Below, one piece after another: positions 25,988 to 35,413 of a stretch of DNA of 64,000 bases (its first letter is position 1; every line of letters starts with the position of its first letter). Below the pieces are notes generated by a model. The model worked only from the letters and a program-made list of their open reading frames with translations, had not been told where the DNA came from and did not search any database. This DNA comes from Actinomycetes bacterium. Lineage in GTDB: Bacteria; Actinomycetota; Coriobacteriia; Coriobacteriales; Eggerthellaceae. The stretch spans positions 1 to 64,000 of the forward strand of contig JAEXAI010000002.1 in the NCBI GenBank assembly GCA_023394615.1. The letters run 5' to 3'. The position numbers and the translations under genes are program-made.

Positions 25988-28465
25988 ATGTATCAGGTGA
26001 TGAAGCGCGACGGACAGATAGCCGAATTCGATATTTCGAAGATCACAGGGGCTATAGACAAGGCCTTCGAAGCATGTGACAAGCAGTATCATCCATCGAC
26101 GATCGATTTGCTGGCGCTCAACGTCACCGCCGATTTCGAGCCGAAGGTGAACAATCGCGTAATAGGCGTGGAAGATATCCAAGATAGCGTGGAAGAAGTG
26201 CTCTCGCGTGCTGGGTATGCCGACGTGGCAAAAGCCTACATCCTGTATCGTCAGCAGCGCCAGAAAGTGCGCAATGCGAACGCGACGCTTCTGGATTACA
26301 AAGCTATTGTGGACAGCTATGTGCATGTGGCTGATTGGCGCGTGAAAGAGAATTCGACCGTCACGTATTCAGTTGGCGGGTTGATTCTTTCGAACTCAGG
26401 CGCGATCACTGCCAACTACTGGCTTTCAGAGATTTATGACAAGGAAATCGCCGAGGCACATCGCAACGCCGATGTGCACATACACGATTTGTCCATGCTG
26501 ACCGGCTATTGCGCTGGGTGGTCTTTGAAACAGCTTATCCAAGATGGTTTAGGCGGCGTGCCAGGCAAGATTACAAGCAAACCAGCCGGACATCTTTCCA
26601 GCCTGTGCAACCAGATGGTGAACTTTTTGGGCATCATGCAAAACGAATGGGCAGGTGCTCAGGCGTTTTCCAGCTTCGATACCTATCTGGCACCTTTCGT
26701 GCGCGCGGATAGCTTGACCTATGAGGAAACGAAGCAGTGTATCGAATCATTCATCTTCGGCGTGAACACTCCTTCGCGCTGGGGCACACAGGCGCCGTTT
26801 TCCAACATCACGCTTGACTGGGTGTGTCCGCCAGACCTCTCTGAGCAGCCGGCTATCGTGGGCGGTGTCGAACAGGATTTTACCTATGGCGACTGTCAGC
26901 GTGAAATGGATATGGTGAACAAGGCGTTTATCGAAGTTATGATAGAAGGCGACGCGAATGGGCGTGGTTTCCAATATCCTATTCCCACGTATTCGATTAC
27001 GCGCAATTTCGACTGGGGCGATACCGAGAATAACCGTCTCCTGTTCGAGATGACATCGAAATATGGCACACCGTATTTCAGCAATTACGTGAATTCCGAT
27101 ATGGAGCCTTCCGATGTTCGCTCTATGTGCTGTCGTCTTCGCTTGGATTTGCGTGAGCTGCGCAAGAAATCAGGTGGTTTTTTCGGCAGCGGCGAATCGA
27201 CGGGATCGGTAGGCGTGGTTACCATCAATATGCCGCGTATCGCCTATCAGTCTGAAAACGAGAGCGACTTCTATGCGCGACTGGACCACATGATGGATGT
27301 GGCGGCACGATCGCTAAAGACCAAGCGCACGGTTATCACCAATTTGCTCGAGGCGGGTCTTTATCCTTATACAAAGCGCTATCTGGGCACATTCGAAAAC
27401 CACTTCAGCACCATCGGTTTGGTGGGCATGAACGAGGCGTGTCTGAATGCCAGTTGGTTGCATGATGATTTGACGCATGCGGATGCGCAGGCATTCACAA
27501 AAGACGTGCTGAACCATATGCGCGAGCGCTTGAGCGACTATCAAGAGAAATACGGCGATCTTTACAACTTGGAGGCCACGCCAGCGGAAAGTACCACGTA
27601 TCGTCTGGCCAAACACGACAAAGAACAGTTCCCCGACATCATCACCGCCAACGAGGACGGCAAACCCTATTACACCAACAGTTCGCATTTGCCGGTAGGC
27701 TATACCGAAGACATTTTCAGCGCGCTGGATGTGCAGGATGACCTGCAGACCCTTTATACCAGTGGTACCGTTTTCCATGCTTTTCTAGGTGAGAAACTGC
27801 CCACATGGCAGGCCTGCGCCAACTTGGTGAAAAAGATTTCCGAGAACTATCGTCTCCCGTACTACACTATTTCGCCTACGTATTCAGTGTGCAAAGATCA
27901 CGGCTACATTGTTGGGGAGGTCTACGAGTGCCCTGAATGCCACAAGGAAACCGAAGTGTACAGCCGCATAACCGGATACTATCGTCCGGTAAAGAACTGG
28001 AACGACGGTAAGTCGCAGGAATTTGCCGATCGCACAGTGTATGATTTGGGCGCATCGAAGTTCGAGCAGCCATCTGGTATTGTTTCAAACAATCAGGCTG
28101 CTTCACAGGCGGACGAGAAAGATTCCGACGACCAGGCAGTCATCGCCGAAGCGGCCCGCATGATAGATGCGGCTATGGAAAAGTCCATGGGCGATATCCG
28201 CGATGGGAAGCTATCGGCGGGCGTGTACGTGGTTGCCACGAAGACGTGCCCGAATTGCGCACGTGCTGAAAAACTGCTGGTGGATGCAGGTGTGGCATAT
28301 GAGAAGATCCTAGCTGAAGAGAACCCCAAACTTGCGCAGCGCTACAGCATCATGCAGGCACCGACATTGCTGGAAGTAGCGCCAGATGGATCGACCGAGA
28401 TTGTGCGTGGGCCCGCTGCAGTGTTCAAAGAAATACCTCAGCTGAAAGTGCGCGCGAAGGCGTAA
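25988..28465 (+). CDS. nrdD: Anaerobic ribonucleotide reductase NrdD fused to a C-terminal redoxin domain
   Basis: An 825-residue class III reductase: ATP-cone at 1-95 (QVMKRDGQIAEFDISKI), barrel with HRNADVHIHDLSMLTGYC, zinc-site cysteines (SVCKDHG, ECPECHKE), and the glycyl radical loop SRITGYYRPVKNWNDG with Gly663. A linker rich in Asp/Ala/Gln follows, then about 80 residues (745-820) resembling a glutaredoxin/NrdH with CPNC at Cys754 and Cys757 and a cis-proline-like MQAPTLLEV. The catalytic part resembles the thioredoxin/redoxin-dependent subgroup rather than the formate type, so the fused domain may be the built-in reductant. AGGAG precedes ATG 25988. Regulated probably by NrdR. Confidence 0.94.
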   Translation: MYQVMKRDGQIAEFDISKITGAIDKAFEACDKQYHPSTIDLLALNVTADFEPKVNNRVIGVEDIQDSVEEVLSRAGYADVAKAYILYRQQRQKVRNANATLLDYKAIVDSYVHVADWRVKENSTVTYSVGGLILSNSGAITANYWLSEIYDKEIAEAHRNADVHIHDLSMLTGYCAGWSLKQLIQDGLGGVPGKITSKPAGHLSSLCNQMVNFLGIMQNEWAGAQAFSSFDTYLAPFVRADSLTYEETKQCIESFIFGVNTPSRWGTQAPFSNITLDWVCPPDLSEQPAIVGGVEQDFTYGDCQREMDMVNKAFIEVMIEGDANGRGFQYPIPTYSITRNFDWGDTENNRLLFEMTSKYGTPYFSNYVNSDMEPSDVRSMCCRLRLDLRELRKKSGGFFGSGESTGSVGVVTINMPRIAYQSENESDFYARLDHMMDVAARSLKTKRTVITNLLEAGLYPYTKRYLGTFENHFSTIGLVGMNEACLNASWLHDDLTHADAQAFTKDVLNHMRERLSDYQEKYGDLYNLEATPAESTTYRLAKHDKEQFPDIITANEDGKPYYTNSSHLPVGYTEDIFSALDVQDDLQTLYTSGTVFHAFLGEKLPTWQACANLVKKISENYRLPYYTISPTYSVCKDHGYIVGEVYECPECHKETEVYSRITGYYRPVKNWNDGKSQEFADRTVYDLGASKFEQPSGIVSNNQAASQADEKDSDDQAVIAEAARMIDAAMEKSMGDIRDGKLSAGVYVVATKTCPNCARAEKLLVDAGVAYEKILAEENPKLAQRYSIMQAPTLLEVAPDGSTEIVRGPAAVFKEIPQLKVRAKA

Positions 28466-28533
28466 ATCGACTTGCAGCGCGCTGCGCTGACGTTTGGGCG
28501 AGTCGCGCGCTGCGAACCTGCCCGCGCACATGC

Positions 28534-28572
28534 AAGCGCCGGCCTCTGGTATGTCCAGCGGCCGGCGCTTTG
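28534..28572. terminator. Bidirectional terminator between nrdD and the NrfD gene
   Basis: AAGCGCCGGCC (28534-28544) and GGCCGGCGCTT (28560-28570), with an inner CTGG/CCAG helix in the loop. It serves two convergent transcripts. T runs are short on both sides. Confidence 0.7.
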
Positions 28573-28601
28573 TGCAACGTGGGTTCGTGAGGGAAGGGGT
28601 T

Positions 28602-29477
28602 TTACACGAATACCACGGGCACGACTGCCATGATGATGATGTAGCGCAGCAGGAATCCTCCTACGATGACTCCTCCTTCACCTATCACGCTTACCACCAG
28701 CGTAAAGGTCGATGTCTCGATACGCTTGGTGATGAAAACCGGAATGCCCTCGATAATGAAGGGGAGCAGCAATCCGAAGATGGCGATTCCCAGCCAGAAC
28801 TCGACAGCGTATTTGCCGGAAATCATCATCGCTACCGATTGCGCTCCTTCATAGCTGGCATACGATGTGATGATAAGCATCGTCGCCAACAGCACGGCTT
28901 CCAAACTCACCAGCACCACATGGCTCTTTTTGATAAGCCACATGTGCTCGAAGTCTTTGCGGTCGCACAGAAGCCCCACCAAACTGGTAGCTGCAAGACC
29001 TGATGAGAATGCGGATGCGGTGAAAAGAATCGGAAGAAGCGAGTTGTTCCACAGTGGATACGTTTTCACGACGCCCAACAGGAAGCCGGTGTAGATGGCG
29101 ACACCGAACGCCGATATGATACCAATCCACTTCAGCCATACGGGAAGCTTTTTCTTCATGAGCTCTAGTATGGCCGCCGCATAGCTGACAACCATGAATA
29201 TAGATAGAACATACACGCCCAGTGTCATGACCGATCCTGGATTTGCGAGAAGATGGATGAAGCGAAGCGGGTTTTTGAAACCGGCTTCAGCATCCACCAT
29301 CAAAAGGATAAGTCCGATAGTGACGAAAACAGGCGCGATGATTCTTCCTGCCAGCCGCAACGTGCGATTGTCGGGATATTTCGTTTCAACGAGCGCGGAC
29401 GTGAAGAAGGCTCCAGCCGCCGCTCCTGCCAAGAACAGATACCAGGCAATAGATGCACCCCATATCATGTCAATCAC
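28602..29477 (-). CDS. NrfD/PsrC-like quinone-interacting membrane subunit
   Basis: A 291-residue protein with about eight hydrophobic helices and no cofactor motif, matching the NrfD/PsrC group that exchanges electrons with menaquinone. It begins WGASIAWYLFLAGAAAGAFF, a typical NrfD opening. It is the last gene of the operon chaperone-Mo-FeS-NrfD and overlaps the FeS gene by 4 bp. Together they should form a membrane-anchored respiratory reductase. Confidence 0.92.
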   Translation of the reverse strand: MIDMIWGASIAWYLFLAGAAAGAFFTSALVETKYPDNRTLRLAGRIIAPVFVTIGLILLMVDAEAGFKNPLRFIHLLANPGSVMTLGVYVLSIFMVVSYAAAILELMKKKLPVWLKWIGIISAFGVAIYTGFLLGVVKTYPLWNNSLLPILFTASAFSSGLAATSLVGLLCDRKDFEHMWLIKKSHVVLVSLEAVLLATMLIITSYASYEGAQSVAMMISGKYAVEFWLGIAIFGLLLPFIIEGIPVFITKRIETSTFTLVVSVIGEGGVIVGGFLLRYIIIMAVVPVVFV

Positions 29478-30013
29478 CTCACATAGTAGAAGTCGGCGTT
29501 GGTTAGGTCGGAGGCAAGGGGCTTCGCATTATGCTTGACGATAGCCTTCGATATCTCCGATTCGGGATCGTCTAAATCTCCGAAGATGCGCGCGCCGGTG
29601 ATGCAGGTCTCAACGCAAGCGGGCGTTTTGGTCTGCTTGCCGTCTTTGTCGGCGCAGAAGCGGCATTTCTCGATGATTCCCGTCTTTTTAATCTGGATAC
29701 GTGCATCGTAGGGGCAAGCCGTCATGCAATACTTGCAGCCAATGCAGCGTGTTTCATCCACCAGCACGATTCCCTCATCGGTGCGATACGTCGCATGCGT
29801 GGGGCATACGGATTCGCACGGCGCATCGGTGCAATGTTGGCATTGGGTGGGAACAATCTCGGCATACACCGTGGGATAAGTTCCTTGCTCGAGCGTATGA
29901 AAGTTGATGAAACTCTCATCTGGTTCCAGCTCGTTGCGCATTTGGCAAGCGATGCGGCAGGCGTAGCAGCCGACGCAACGCTTGGTGTTCAGCAGCATTC
30001 CGTAGCGAGTCAT
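29474..30013 (-). CDS. 4Fe-4S electron-transfer subunit (DmsB/PsrB-like)
   Basis: A 179-residue ferredoxin-like protein with 16 cysteines in four clusters: CVGCYACRIAC, CQHCTDAPCESVC, CIGCKYCMTAC and CRFCADK...CVETC. It carries electrons between the NrfD anchor and the Mo subunit. No own signal peptide; in this family it is exported as a complex with the Tat-bearing large subunit. It starts at the last base of the Mo-subunit stop region (overlap at 30013) and overlaps the next gene by 4 bp. Confidence 0.95.
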   Translation of the reverse strand: MTRYGMLLNTKRCVGCYACRIACQMRNELEPDESFINFHTLEQGTYPTVYAEIVPTQCQHCTDAPCESVCPTHATYRTDEGIVLVDETRCIGCKYCMTACPYDARIQIKKTGIIEKCRFCADKDGKQTKTPACVETCITGARIFGDLDDPESEISKAIVKHNAKPLASDLTNADFYYVR

Positions 30014-32211
30014 TATGCATTCACCTTCTTCAATGTGACCGCATTTTCCTGGTTCATGTTCGCGCCGGTTCCCGGCTCGGTGTCAAAGGATATGTAGTCG
30101 TTGATGGGTAGGCCGTAGTGGTAGGAATTTGTAAGGTAGGGCGATTTGCCACCGTAGTGCATAGGAATGAACAAGCATTCCCTCCTTACGCGCTGGGTGA
30201 CGAATGCGTGTACCTGATGCGTTGCCAGCTCGTTTGAGATCTCGACCAAATCACCTGTCTTAATGCCGTATTCAGCAGCTACATCGGCATTTATCCATAC
30301 GCGTTCCAGGTCGTATTCGCGCGAGATGGCATTGAGCGGGGCAACATTGACGGTCATAGTGTGCGAATGGATGTTCTGCTTGCCGCCAACCAAGCGGAAT
30401 TCTCCCTGTTTAGGCATAATCTTCGGCGGAACCCAGCGTACCAGCGGGTCAAGGCCGGCCGCCTCGTAGGCTGCACTGTAGAACTGCAGCTTGCCCGTCT
30501 TCGTTTTCCATGTAGGGGCGCTGCCGTAGGTGAATTTACTGCCATCAACGGGTAAGATGCCCTTTTCCGCCAGTGAATCGTAGTTCAGGCCCAAAGCTTC
30601 CACCTGTGCGCGACCAAGGTCGGCGGCGCTGTGCAGATACTTGTCCTCCGTTCCGCACGCTTTCATGAGCAGGTTGAATATCTCGTCGCAGGGTTTCGTG
30701 TTGGGATGGATTACCTCGAGCACTTGCGAGCGCAGACCGACGAACCATTTCTTGCCGCCAATCCATTCGGGTAATTCCACGCGCTCCAGATACGAGCATT
30801 CAGGCAGCACGTAGTCGCATTGCATGGCCGTCTCCGACATCTGCACTTCGATGGAGACCTTCAGGTCGACCTTTTTCATGCCCTCCGTCCATGCATCGGG
30901 ATTGGAATAGCCAAACATAGCGTTGGAATTGTAGAAGAACGCAGCATGTCCGACACCGTCATAGGCATCTTCGAGCACCTTGAGCGCCGTGCCTCTGCCG
31001 GATTGCGCAAGCGGGTAGTCTTTCTTGTCGTTGCGTGCGATTTTTGGAGCGGCAGGAGTGGCAAACAGAGTTTTGTCAACGGCACCCGCAGAGGGGGACC
31101 CCGTCATAAGGGCTCCGCCTTTTTGGTTGTAGTTTCCCAAAAGCGCATTTACCATCGCCACTGCGCGTGCTGTATCGCTTGAATTGAAATAGCACGAACC
31201 GAAAGCGGCGTGCCAAGAAGCATCGATAACCGCAGCGGGTGCGGCGGCTGCCAAATCGTGTGCCAGCGTGGTGATGACTTCGGCGCTTACCCCGGTAATC
31301 TCTTGTGCCCACTTGGGGGAGTACTCCGTGACCACTTGCGCCCATTTATCGAAATCGCTGGTCTGCTCTTCGATGAAGGTGTGGTTGTAGAGGTCCTCGC
31401 CGATGATCACATGCGCCACGGCCAGTAAAAGGGCCAAGTCGGTGCCGGGAATAATAGGGATCCACTGATCGGCAAAGACGCCGGTGCTATTCAGGCGTGG
31501 ATCCACAATCACTATTTTCGTGCCTTTTTCAGCGGCATCCGCAATTCCCATAACACCGCTGGGAGTGATGCCATCGGCAAAGCTGCGACCTATGTAGACT
31601 ACCATTTTCGCATTGCCTAGGTCTGCGCCAAACGATGCTGCGCCGATGACTTCGGTATATCCGCTGGCAAGCGACAGGTCGCATGACGTGCCGTGTGTGT
31701 AGATGTTGGATGACCCTAAGGAATTGATGAAGTACTTTGCATATTCTTTGCCTGAAGGACGTGGATCGTTCACGATGCTCACTGCAGCAGGGCCGTACTG
31801 CGCAATGATGTTCTTCGTTTTCTCGCCGATCTCGGTCATGGCCTGATCCCAGCTGATGGCTTCGAACGTGCCGTCGTCGCGACGTTTTAGAGGTTCAGTT
31901 ACGCGCTCTTCAGCATAGGCCAGCTGAGCGAAGCCGTGTCCGCGCCCGCACAGGTGTCCGCCTGATTTTGGGTGGTCCTTCAAGCCTTTGAGTGTCCAGA
32001 GCCTTCCGTCTTTCACCGTTGCCATGAACCCGCACTTGTTCGAGCAGGCGTTGCAAAGCGAGGGTTTCTGCACGATGTTGCCGGTGTTTTCAGCTGCATG
32101 TGCCTCTTGTTGCTGCCATTCGTTGAAGGTGAGCGCCGACACACTTCCCAAGGCAAGTGCCGCTCCGGTGCCTTTCAAAAGCGTTCTGCGCGAAATATCT
32201 GTCATAGCCAT
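30013..32211 (-). CDS. Molybdopterin oxidoreductase catalytic subunit (PsrA/PhsA-like), Tat-exported
   Basis: A 732-residue enzyme of the DMSO reductase superfamily. It has a Tat signal SRRTLLKGTG (8-17), then a [4Fe-4S] site with Cys53, Cys56, Cys60 and Cys88, and the probable Mo ligand Cys177 in THGTSCDLS; a cysteine here fits polysulfide, thiosulfate and related reductases rather than DMSO reductase (serine). The C-terminal cofactor domain shows WINADVAAEYGIKTGDLVEI. Length fits PsrA/PhsA. Substrate unknown: sulfur compounds are the family precedent, but organic acceptors are possible in this lineage. AAAGGAGAGG precedes the first ATG. Confidence 0.92.
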   Translation of the reverse strand: MAMTDISRRTLLKGTGAALALGSVSALTFNEWQQQEAHAAENTGNIVQKPSLCNACSNKCGFMATVKDGRLWTLKGLKDHPKSGGHLCGRGHGFAQLAYAEERVTEPLKRRDDGTFEAISWDQAMTEIGEKTKNIIAQYGPAAVSIVNDPRPSGKEYAKYFINSLGSSNIYTHGTSCDLSLASGYTEVIGAASFGADLGNAKMVVYIGRSFADGITPSGVMGIADAAEKGTKIVIVDPRLNSTGVFADQWIPIIPGTDLALLLAVAHVIIGEDLYNHTFIEEQTSDFDKWAQVVTEYSPKWAQEITGVSAEVITTLAHDLAAAAPAAVIDASWHAAFGSCYFNSSDTARAVAMVNALLGNYNQKGGALMTGSPSAGAVDKTLFATPAAPKIARNDKKDYPLAQSGRGTALKVLEDAYDGVGHAAFFYNSNAMFGYSNPDAWTEGMKKVDLKVSIEVQMSETAMQCDYVLPECSYLERVELPEWIGGKKWFVGLRSQVLEVIHPNTKPCDEIFNLLMKACGTEDKYLHSAADLGRAQVEALGLNYDSLAEKGILPVDGSKFTYGSAPTWKTKTGKLQFYSAAYEAAGLDPLVRWVPPKIMPKQGEFRLVGGKQNIHSHTMTVNVAPLNAISREYDLERVWINADVAAEYGIKTGDLVEISNELATHQVHAFVTQRVRRECLFIPMHYGGKSPYLTNSYHYGLPINDYISFDTEPGTGANMNQENAVTLKKVNA

Positions 32212-32340
32212 ATTCCTCTCCTTTCGTTGTTTTCACTTCGTTGTATCCGCTGTGTGATTTCCTCTTCGTGGCGCACAGCCAGCCAATCATGTCGGTCGTG
32301 CAGCTCGGCTGGCAATCGCTGCTTGCTCGTGTGCTGCCCC

Positions 32341-32997
32341 TTATGCCGTTCGTGCTGTTTGAGCATCAACCTCCTTGGATATGATTGAGAGCGCATAGTC
32401 ATATGCTTTCAAGCAAACGCGCGCTTGTTCATTGGCGATGGTGCGCACTGAGTCGAGTTTTTCGCGATAGTCGGAAATCCAATCCAGATGATCATCGACC
32501 AGCGAACGGGCAAGCGTGTTGCGATTGGCTTCTTCAAGCTCGGCCAAAAGGGCGAGTATGCAGGAAAGGTGGTCGGGCATGGCTTGGAACTCTTCGGGCA
32601 CTTCGAAACCGAACTGGTCGAAGAGGTAGAGCATGTGCTGGGCGCTGTCACCGCCGTAGCATTTTCCCGTGCGTCCGAAGGGCACCTGCGCCCCGGTGCT
32701 GCTCCATGTTTTATAGAAAGACTCAACAGGAAGGGCGCTTGTGGGAAAACCAGCAGTGAGCACTTGGCGGCAAAAGATGCCGTACTCCTGCTCTGCTGGC
32801 GTCGCCGGACGCATCATGTCCGCTGCGTGTGCGGGCAAGGGCCCCATCGCCGAATGTGTGTGCGGTGTCGTATATTCGCTGTGGGCTATAGTTTTCGGTA
32901 GTGACTCATATGCCTGCGTGAAGCTTTCATAGTCTGTCCGGGAAAACATGATTGCCAAGGCGCGCGCATAATCAGATTGCGTGAGTAGGCTTTGCAT
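32341..32997 (-). CDS. TorD/DmsD-family molybdoenzyme chaperone
   Basis: A 218-residue, mostly helical protein with family-like segments SFYKTWSSTGAQ, the central DHLSCILALLAELEEA and DHLDWISDYREKL. TorD-type chaperones bind the Tat signal of the Mo subunit and hold it until the cofactor is inserted. ATG 32997 follows AAGGGG; an upstream in-frame codon at 33051 lacks a ribosome site. First gene of the four-gene operon; 129 bp separate it from the Mo subunit. Confidence 0.88.
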   Translation of the reverse strand: MQSLLTQSDYARALAIMFSRTDYESFTQAYESLPKTIAHSEYTTPHTHSAMGPLPAHAADMMRPATPAEQEYGIFCRQVLTAGFPTSALPVESFYKTWSSTGAQVPFGRTGKCYGGDSAQHMLYLFDQFGFEVPEEFQAMPDHLSCILALLAELEEANRNTLARSLVDDHLDWISDYREKLDSVRTIANEQARVCLKAYDYALSIISKEVDAQTARTA

Positions 32998-33100
32998 CGG
33001 GACCCCTTCCCTTGTTTGCCTTTCGGCTGCTGTTTTCCGGCAGCCGTTCAATCAACAAGGCAATCGTATCGATGGCGGGGGAATCAATCTTCCTTAGAAA

Positions 33101-33156
33101 GTGATGATTCGCCTCGTTGCGCAGGGCTTTTGTGGAAATCATCACTATGTGATGAT
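33101..33156. promoter_or_regulatory. Candidate operator: three GTGATGAT half-sites
   Basis: GTGATGAT at 33101-33108, then the dyad ATCATCAC-TAT-GTGATGAT at 33138-33156. It lies in the divergent region between the molybdoenzyme operon and the LuxR regulator, about 70 bp before the regulator start, where a regulator controlling both sides would bind. Binding by that regulator is inference. Confidence 0.55.
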
Positions 33157-33225
33157 GCTTTGCCGGGGTTTGCCTGTGACATGTTTGATAGAATCAGGTC
33201 ACGGGATGTTCGGAAGGGGGGGATC

Positions 33226-34959
33226 TTGAGCAAATCCGATACTTTGCAAATTGGCCTTTTCAGGCATATCAAGCCAGCATATTTCGGCATGTCTTTTATT
33301 TGGGCATGTGGCATGATGGTCTTTCGTTCGTCGTTTCCGTTTCAGAACAGCATTTTGGATGTGCCGCTTCAGTCTGTGCTCATGCTGATCATCGCTTTTC
33401 CGGCCACCATCATCACGATGGCTGTAATTTCTGTCAAAGAGATTCAACAGCGAGGATATGCCGAGGCGCTCCCGGCGGGCATGTTTATGTTGGTGGTTGT
33501 GGCGGGTCTTTTAGCTTTGAGCTTTTCCGACGTCGGTACAGCCGGAATGATCCTGTTCGTTATCGGCGCATCTCTGATAGGGGCCGGTGACGGGTTTTTC
33601 TGGGGAAGGTGGTTTGCCCTTTACGGCCGTTTGTATCCCTCGCTCACCGCATTCATCGTGCCGCTGAATTACATCTTGGCGATAACATTCTATCTGCTGA
33701 TTTCGTATGTGGGTGATTTGTTGCAGATCAACCCCTTTTTCATCGTAGTCGTGCTTCCTGTGCTCTCTTGGCTGTGTCTTGAGAGGGCCGAGCATGAGGT
33801 TGCTCATTTGTCTTGTGATGACTTGCGTGCAGATGGGAAGGGAAAGCCGTGGGATGGTTCCTCTGCCGACTTCCGCATGAGTGGCATGACCTTGCCTGCG
33901 CGGGATGTTCGCAGTGATTTCAGCAGCTTTGCTATGCCGTTCTCTTCTATTTGGAAACCGCTTGTAAGCGCGACGTTTCTTGCCTTCATGTTCGGTTTCA
34001 TCTGGGAGGCGTCAGTTGTGAGCGTGGGCTCGGTGGGAGATGCGCACAGGTTGCCCTTGTTCGCCAGTTTGGTGACGGTACTGGTTATTTTGCTGGTTTT
34101 GGTGATTGCCCATCGTCGTTGGGATATATCGATGATGTATCGCTATACCGCCCCTTTGATCGCAATCGTCTTCCTCTTTTTCCCGTTTGCGTACGGCCAA
34201 TCGTTTGTGCTGTTGAATTCCCTGATGAACGTAGGATTTTCGGTGTTCTTGGTTATTCTTTGGTCTATGGTCGCCGAAACGGCATACGACTATCGCGTAT
34301 GTGGGTTTGCGGTGGCCACTGTCGCACGTGCTGCCTGCCTTTTGCCGCGCCTGTTGGGAATTGTCGGATGCTATCTGCTTTTCCAGGCGGCAGGGACCTC
34401 GATGATGATGGTCGTGTTCGCCTCGGTGTTCTTCTTGTATCTTCTGGGCCTTTGGCTGTGGTGGATGAAACGGAAAAAGAAGGTGCCATTGCGCGTTTTG
34501 CCGACCGACGGGGACGGCGCAGAGGCCGCGTCTGATTCAAGTTGTGCGACAGATGGATCCGTTGCGGCAGGGCGACCGACTGTTTCGGCGGCGGCAAGCG
34601 CGCAGATGGCTGGTTCTGTTTCTGTTGCGGCCGATGTAGCCGTTGAAACCGGCGCAGCAGGATTAATCCCCGACGTGCTTCCAGAAGACGAGCCTGATCA
34701 TAAGCGTATGAGGTTTCGCGAATCGTGCGCATTGGTGGCGGAAACGTATGGCCTGACCACACGTGAGGCCGAGGTGTTGCCATACTTGGCTCAAGGCAGA
34801 AGCGCGCCCGTCATCGCTGAAGAGCTGTATGTTTCAGTGAATACCATCCGCACCCATATTCGCCATATCTTGGAGAAAACGGGCGTCGAGAGCAAGGAAG
34901 GCCTTATCGATTTCGTATCGACGCGCCATGACGGGCAAGAGGAGCGTGCGTTGCGCTGA
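33226..34959 (+). CDS. LuxR-family regulator with 12-helix membrane domain
   Basis: About 577 residues: twelve or so hydrophobic helices (from HIKPAYFGMSFIWACG to about residue 430), an Ala/Ser/Asp-rich linker, then a LuxR helix-turn-helix (YGLTTREAEVLPYLAQG, VSVNTIRTHIRHILEKTGV). TTG 33226 is chosen because the purine-rich GGAAGGGGGGA sits right before it and the membrane domain follows; an in-frame codon at 32992 would read through the divergent chaperone gene's start. It probably regulates the divergent molybdoenzyme operon. Confidence 0.9.
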   Translation: MSKSDTLQIGLFRHIKPAYFGMSFIWACGMMVFRSSFPFQNSILDVPLQSVLMLIIAFPATIITMAVISVKEIQQRGYAEALPAGMFMLVVVAGLLALSFSDVGTAGMILFVIGASLIGAGDGFFWGRWFALYGRLYPSLTAFIVPLNYILAITFYLLISYVGDLLQINPFFIVVVLPVLSWLCLERAEHEVAHLSCDDLRADGKGKPWDGSSADFRMSGMTLPARDVRSDFSSFAMPFSSIWKPLVSATFLAFMFGFIWEASVVSVGSVGDAHRLPLFASLVTVLVILLVLVIAHRRWDISMMYRYTAPLIAIVFLFFPFAYGQSFVLLNSLMNVGFSVFLVILWSMVAETAYDYRVCGFAVATVARAACLLPRLLGIVGCYLLFQAAGTSMMMVVFASVFFLYLLGLWLWWMKRKKKVPLRVLPTDGDGAEAASDSSCATDGSVAAGRPTVSAAASAQMAGSVSVAADVAVETGAAGLIPDVLPEDEPDHKRMRFRESCALVAETYGLTTREAEVLPYLAQGRSAPVIAEELYVSVNTIRTHIRHILEKTGVESKEGLIDFVSTRHDGQEERALR

Positions 34960-35184
34960 GCAGTGGGCGCCAATCGTCGAAGTTGCTGTCTTCGAGTGGC
35001 TGCAGGGCAATGAGCCTACCAATGCAGTATCGCCGTGCGCGGGCCCTTTGTTACCAACGTCCTCATGAGGTCTATAATCTGATTAAACGATTCATGGCGC
35101 ATTGCCACAATCAGCGCGCTTCATCAACCTTTGTCTCAGCGTCGCCTCTCTCATGGTCTATTCGCTAAGAATGTGTGTCACGGG

Positions 35185-35383
35185 GCCTGCGCAAGGGACA
35201 TGCGTGCGTGCCCGTTGGAGCGCCCCGCCAAAGAACCGCGCGCAAAAAGCACGGCGCAGTTTGTGCTTCGGCCTGAAATTGCGGGGATGAGGTGACCCGA
35301 TGCCGAATCTTCCGCCGTGCCTTATGCGCGGTTCGACGCGGGATGGCGCGACCCGGGCACGCACGCATGTTCTTTGCGCAGGC
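35185..35383. repeat. 199-bp imperfect palindrome
   Basis: The outer arms 35185-35214 and 35354-35383 match in inverse at 28 of 30 bases (core ACATGCGTGCGTGCCCG). Inner arms GAACCGCGC...GCACGGCG (35233-35256) and their inverse (35313-35334) continue the pairing, with TTCGGC/GCCGAA nearest the loop. It is more GC-rich than its surroundings. Both strands read out related peptides in open frames, as expected of an inverted duplication, not of genes. It fills much of the 454-bp gap 34960-35413; the remainder (34960-35184) shows only a TATAAT near 35072 and nothing coding. Confidence 0.85.
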
Positions 35384-35413
35384 AAGTGCCGCGTACAAGC
35401 TTGGCGGGCGGTT

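Noticed and set aside
30013..32211. DMSO reductase identity for the molybdoenzyme
   Set aside because: The probable Mo ligand is cysteine (GTSCDLS) rather than serine, and the anchor is NrfD-like, favouring the PsrA/PhsA group.
35158..35398. Short frames on both strands within the 199-bp palindrome giving similar peptides
   Set aside because: The similarity follows from the inverted duplication; no ribosome sites, and Arg/Cys/Pro-rich composition.
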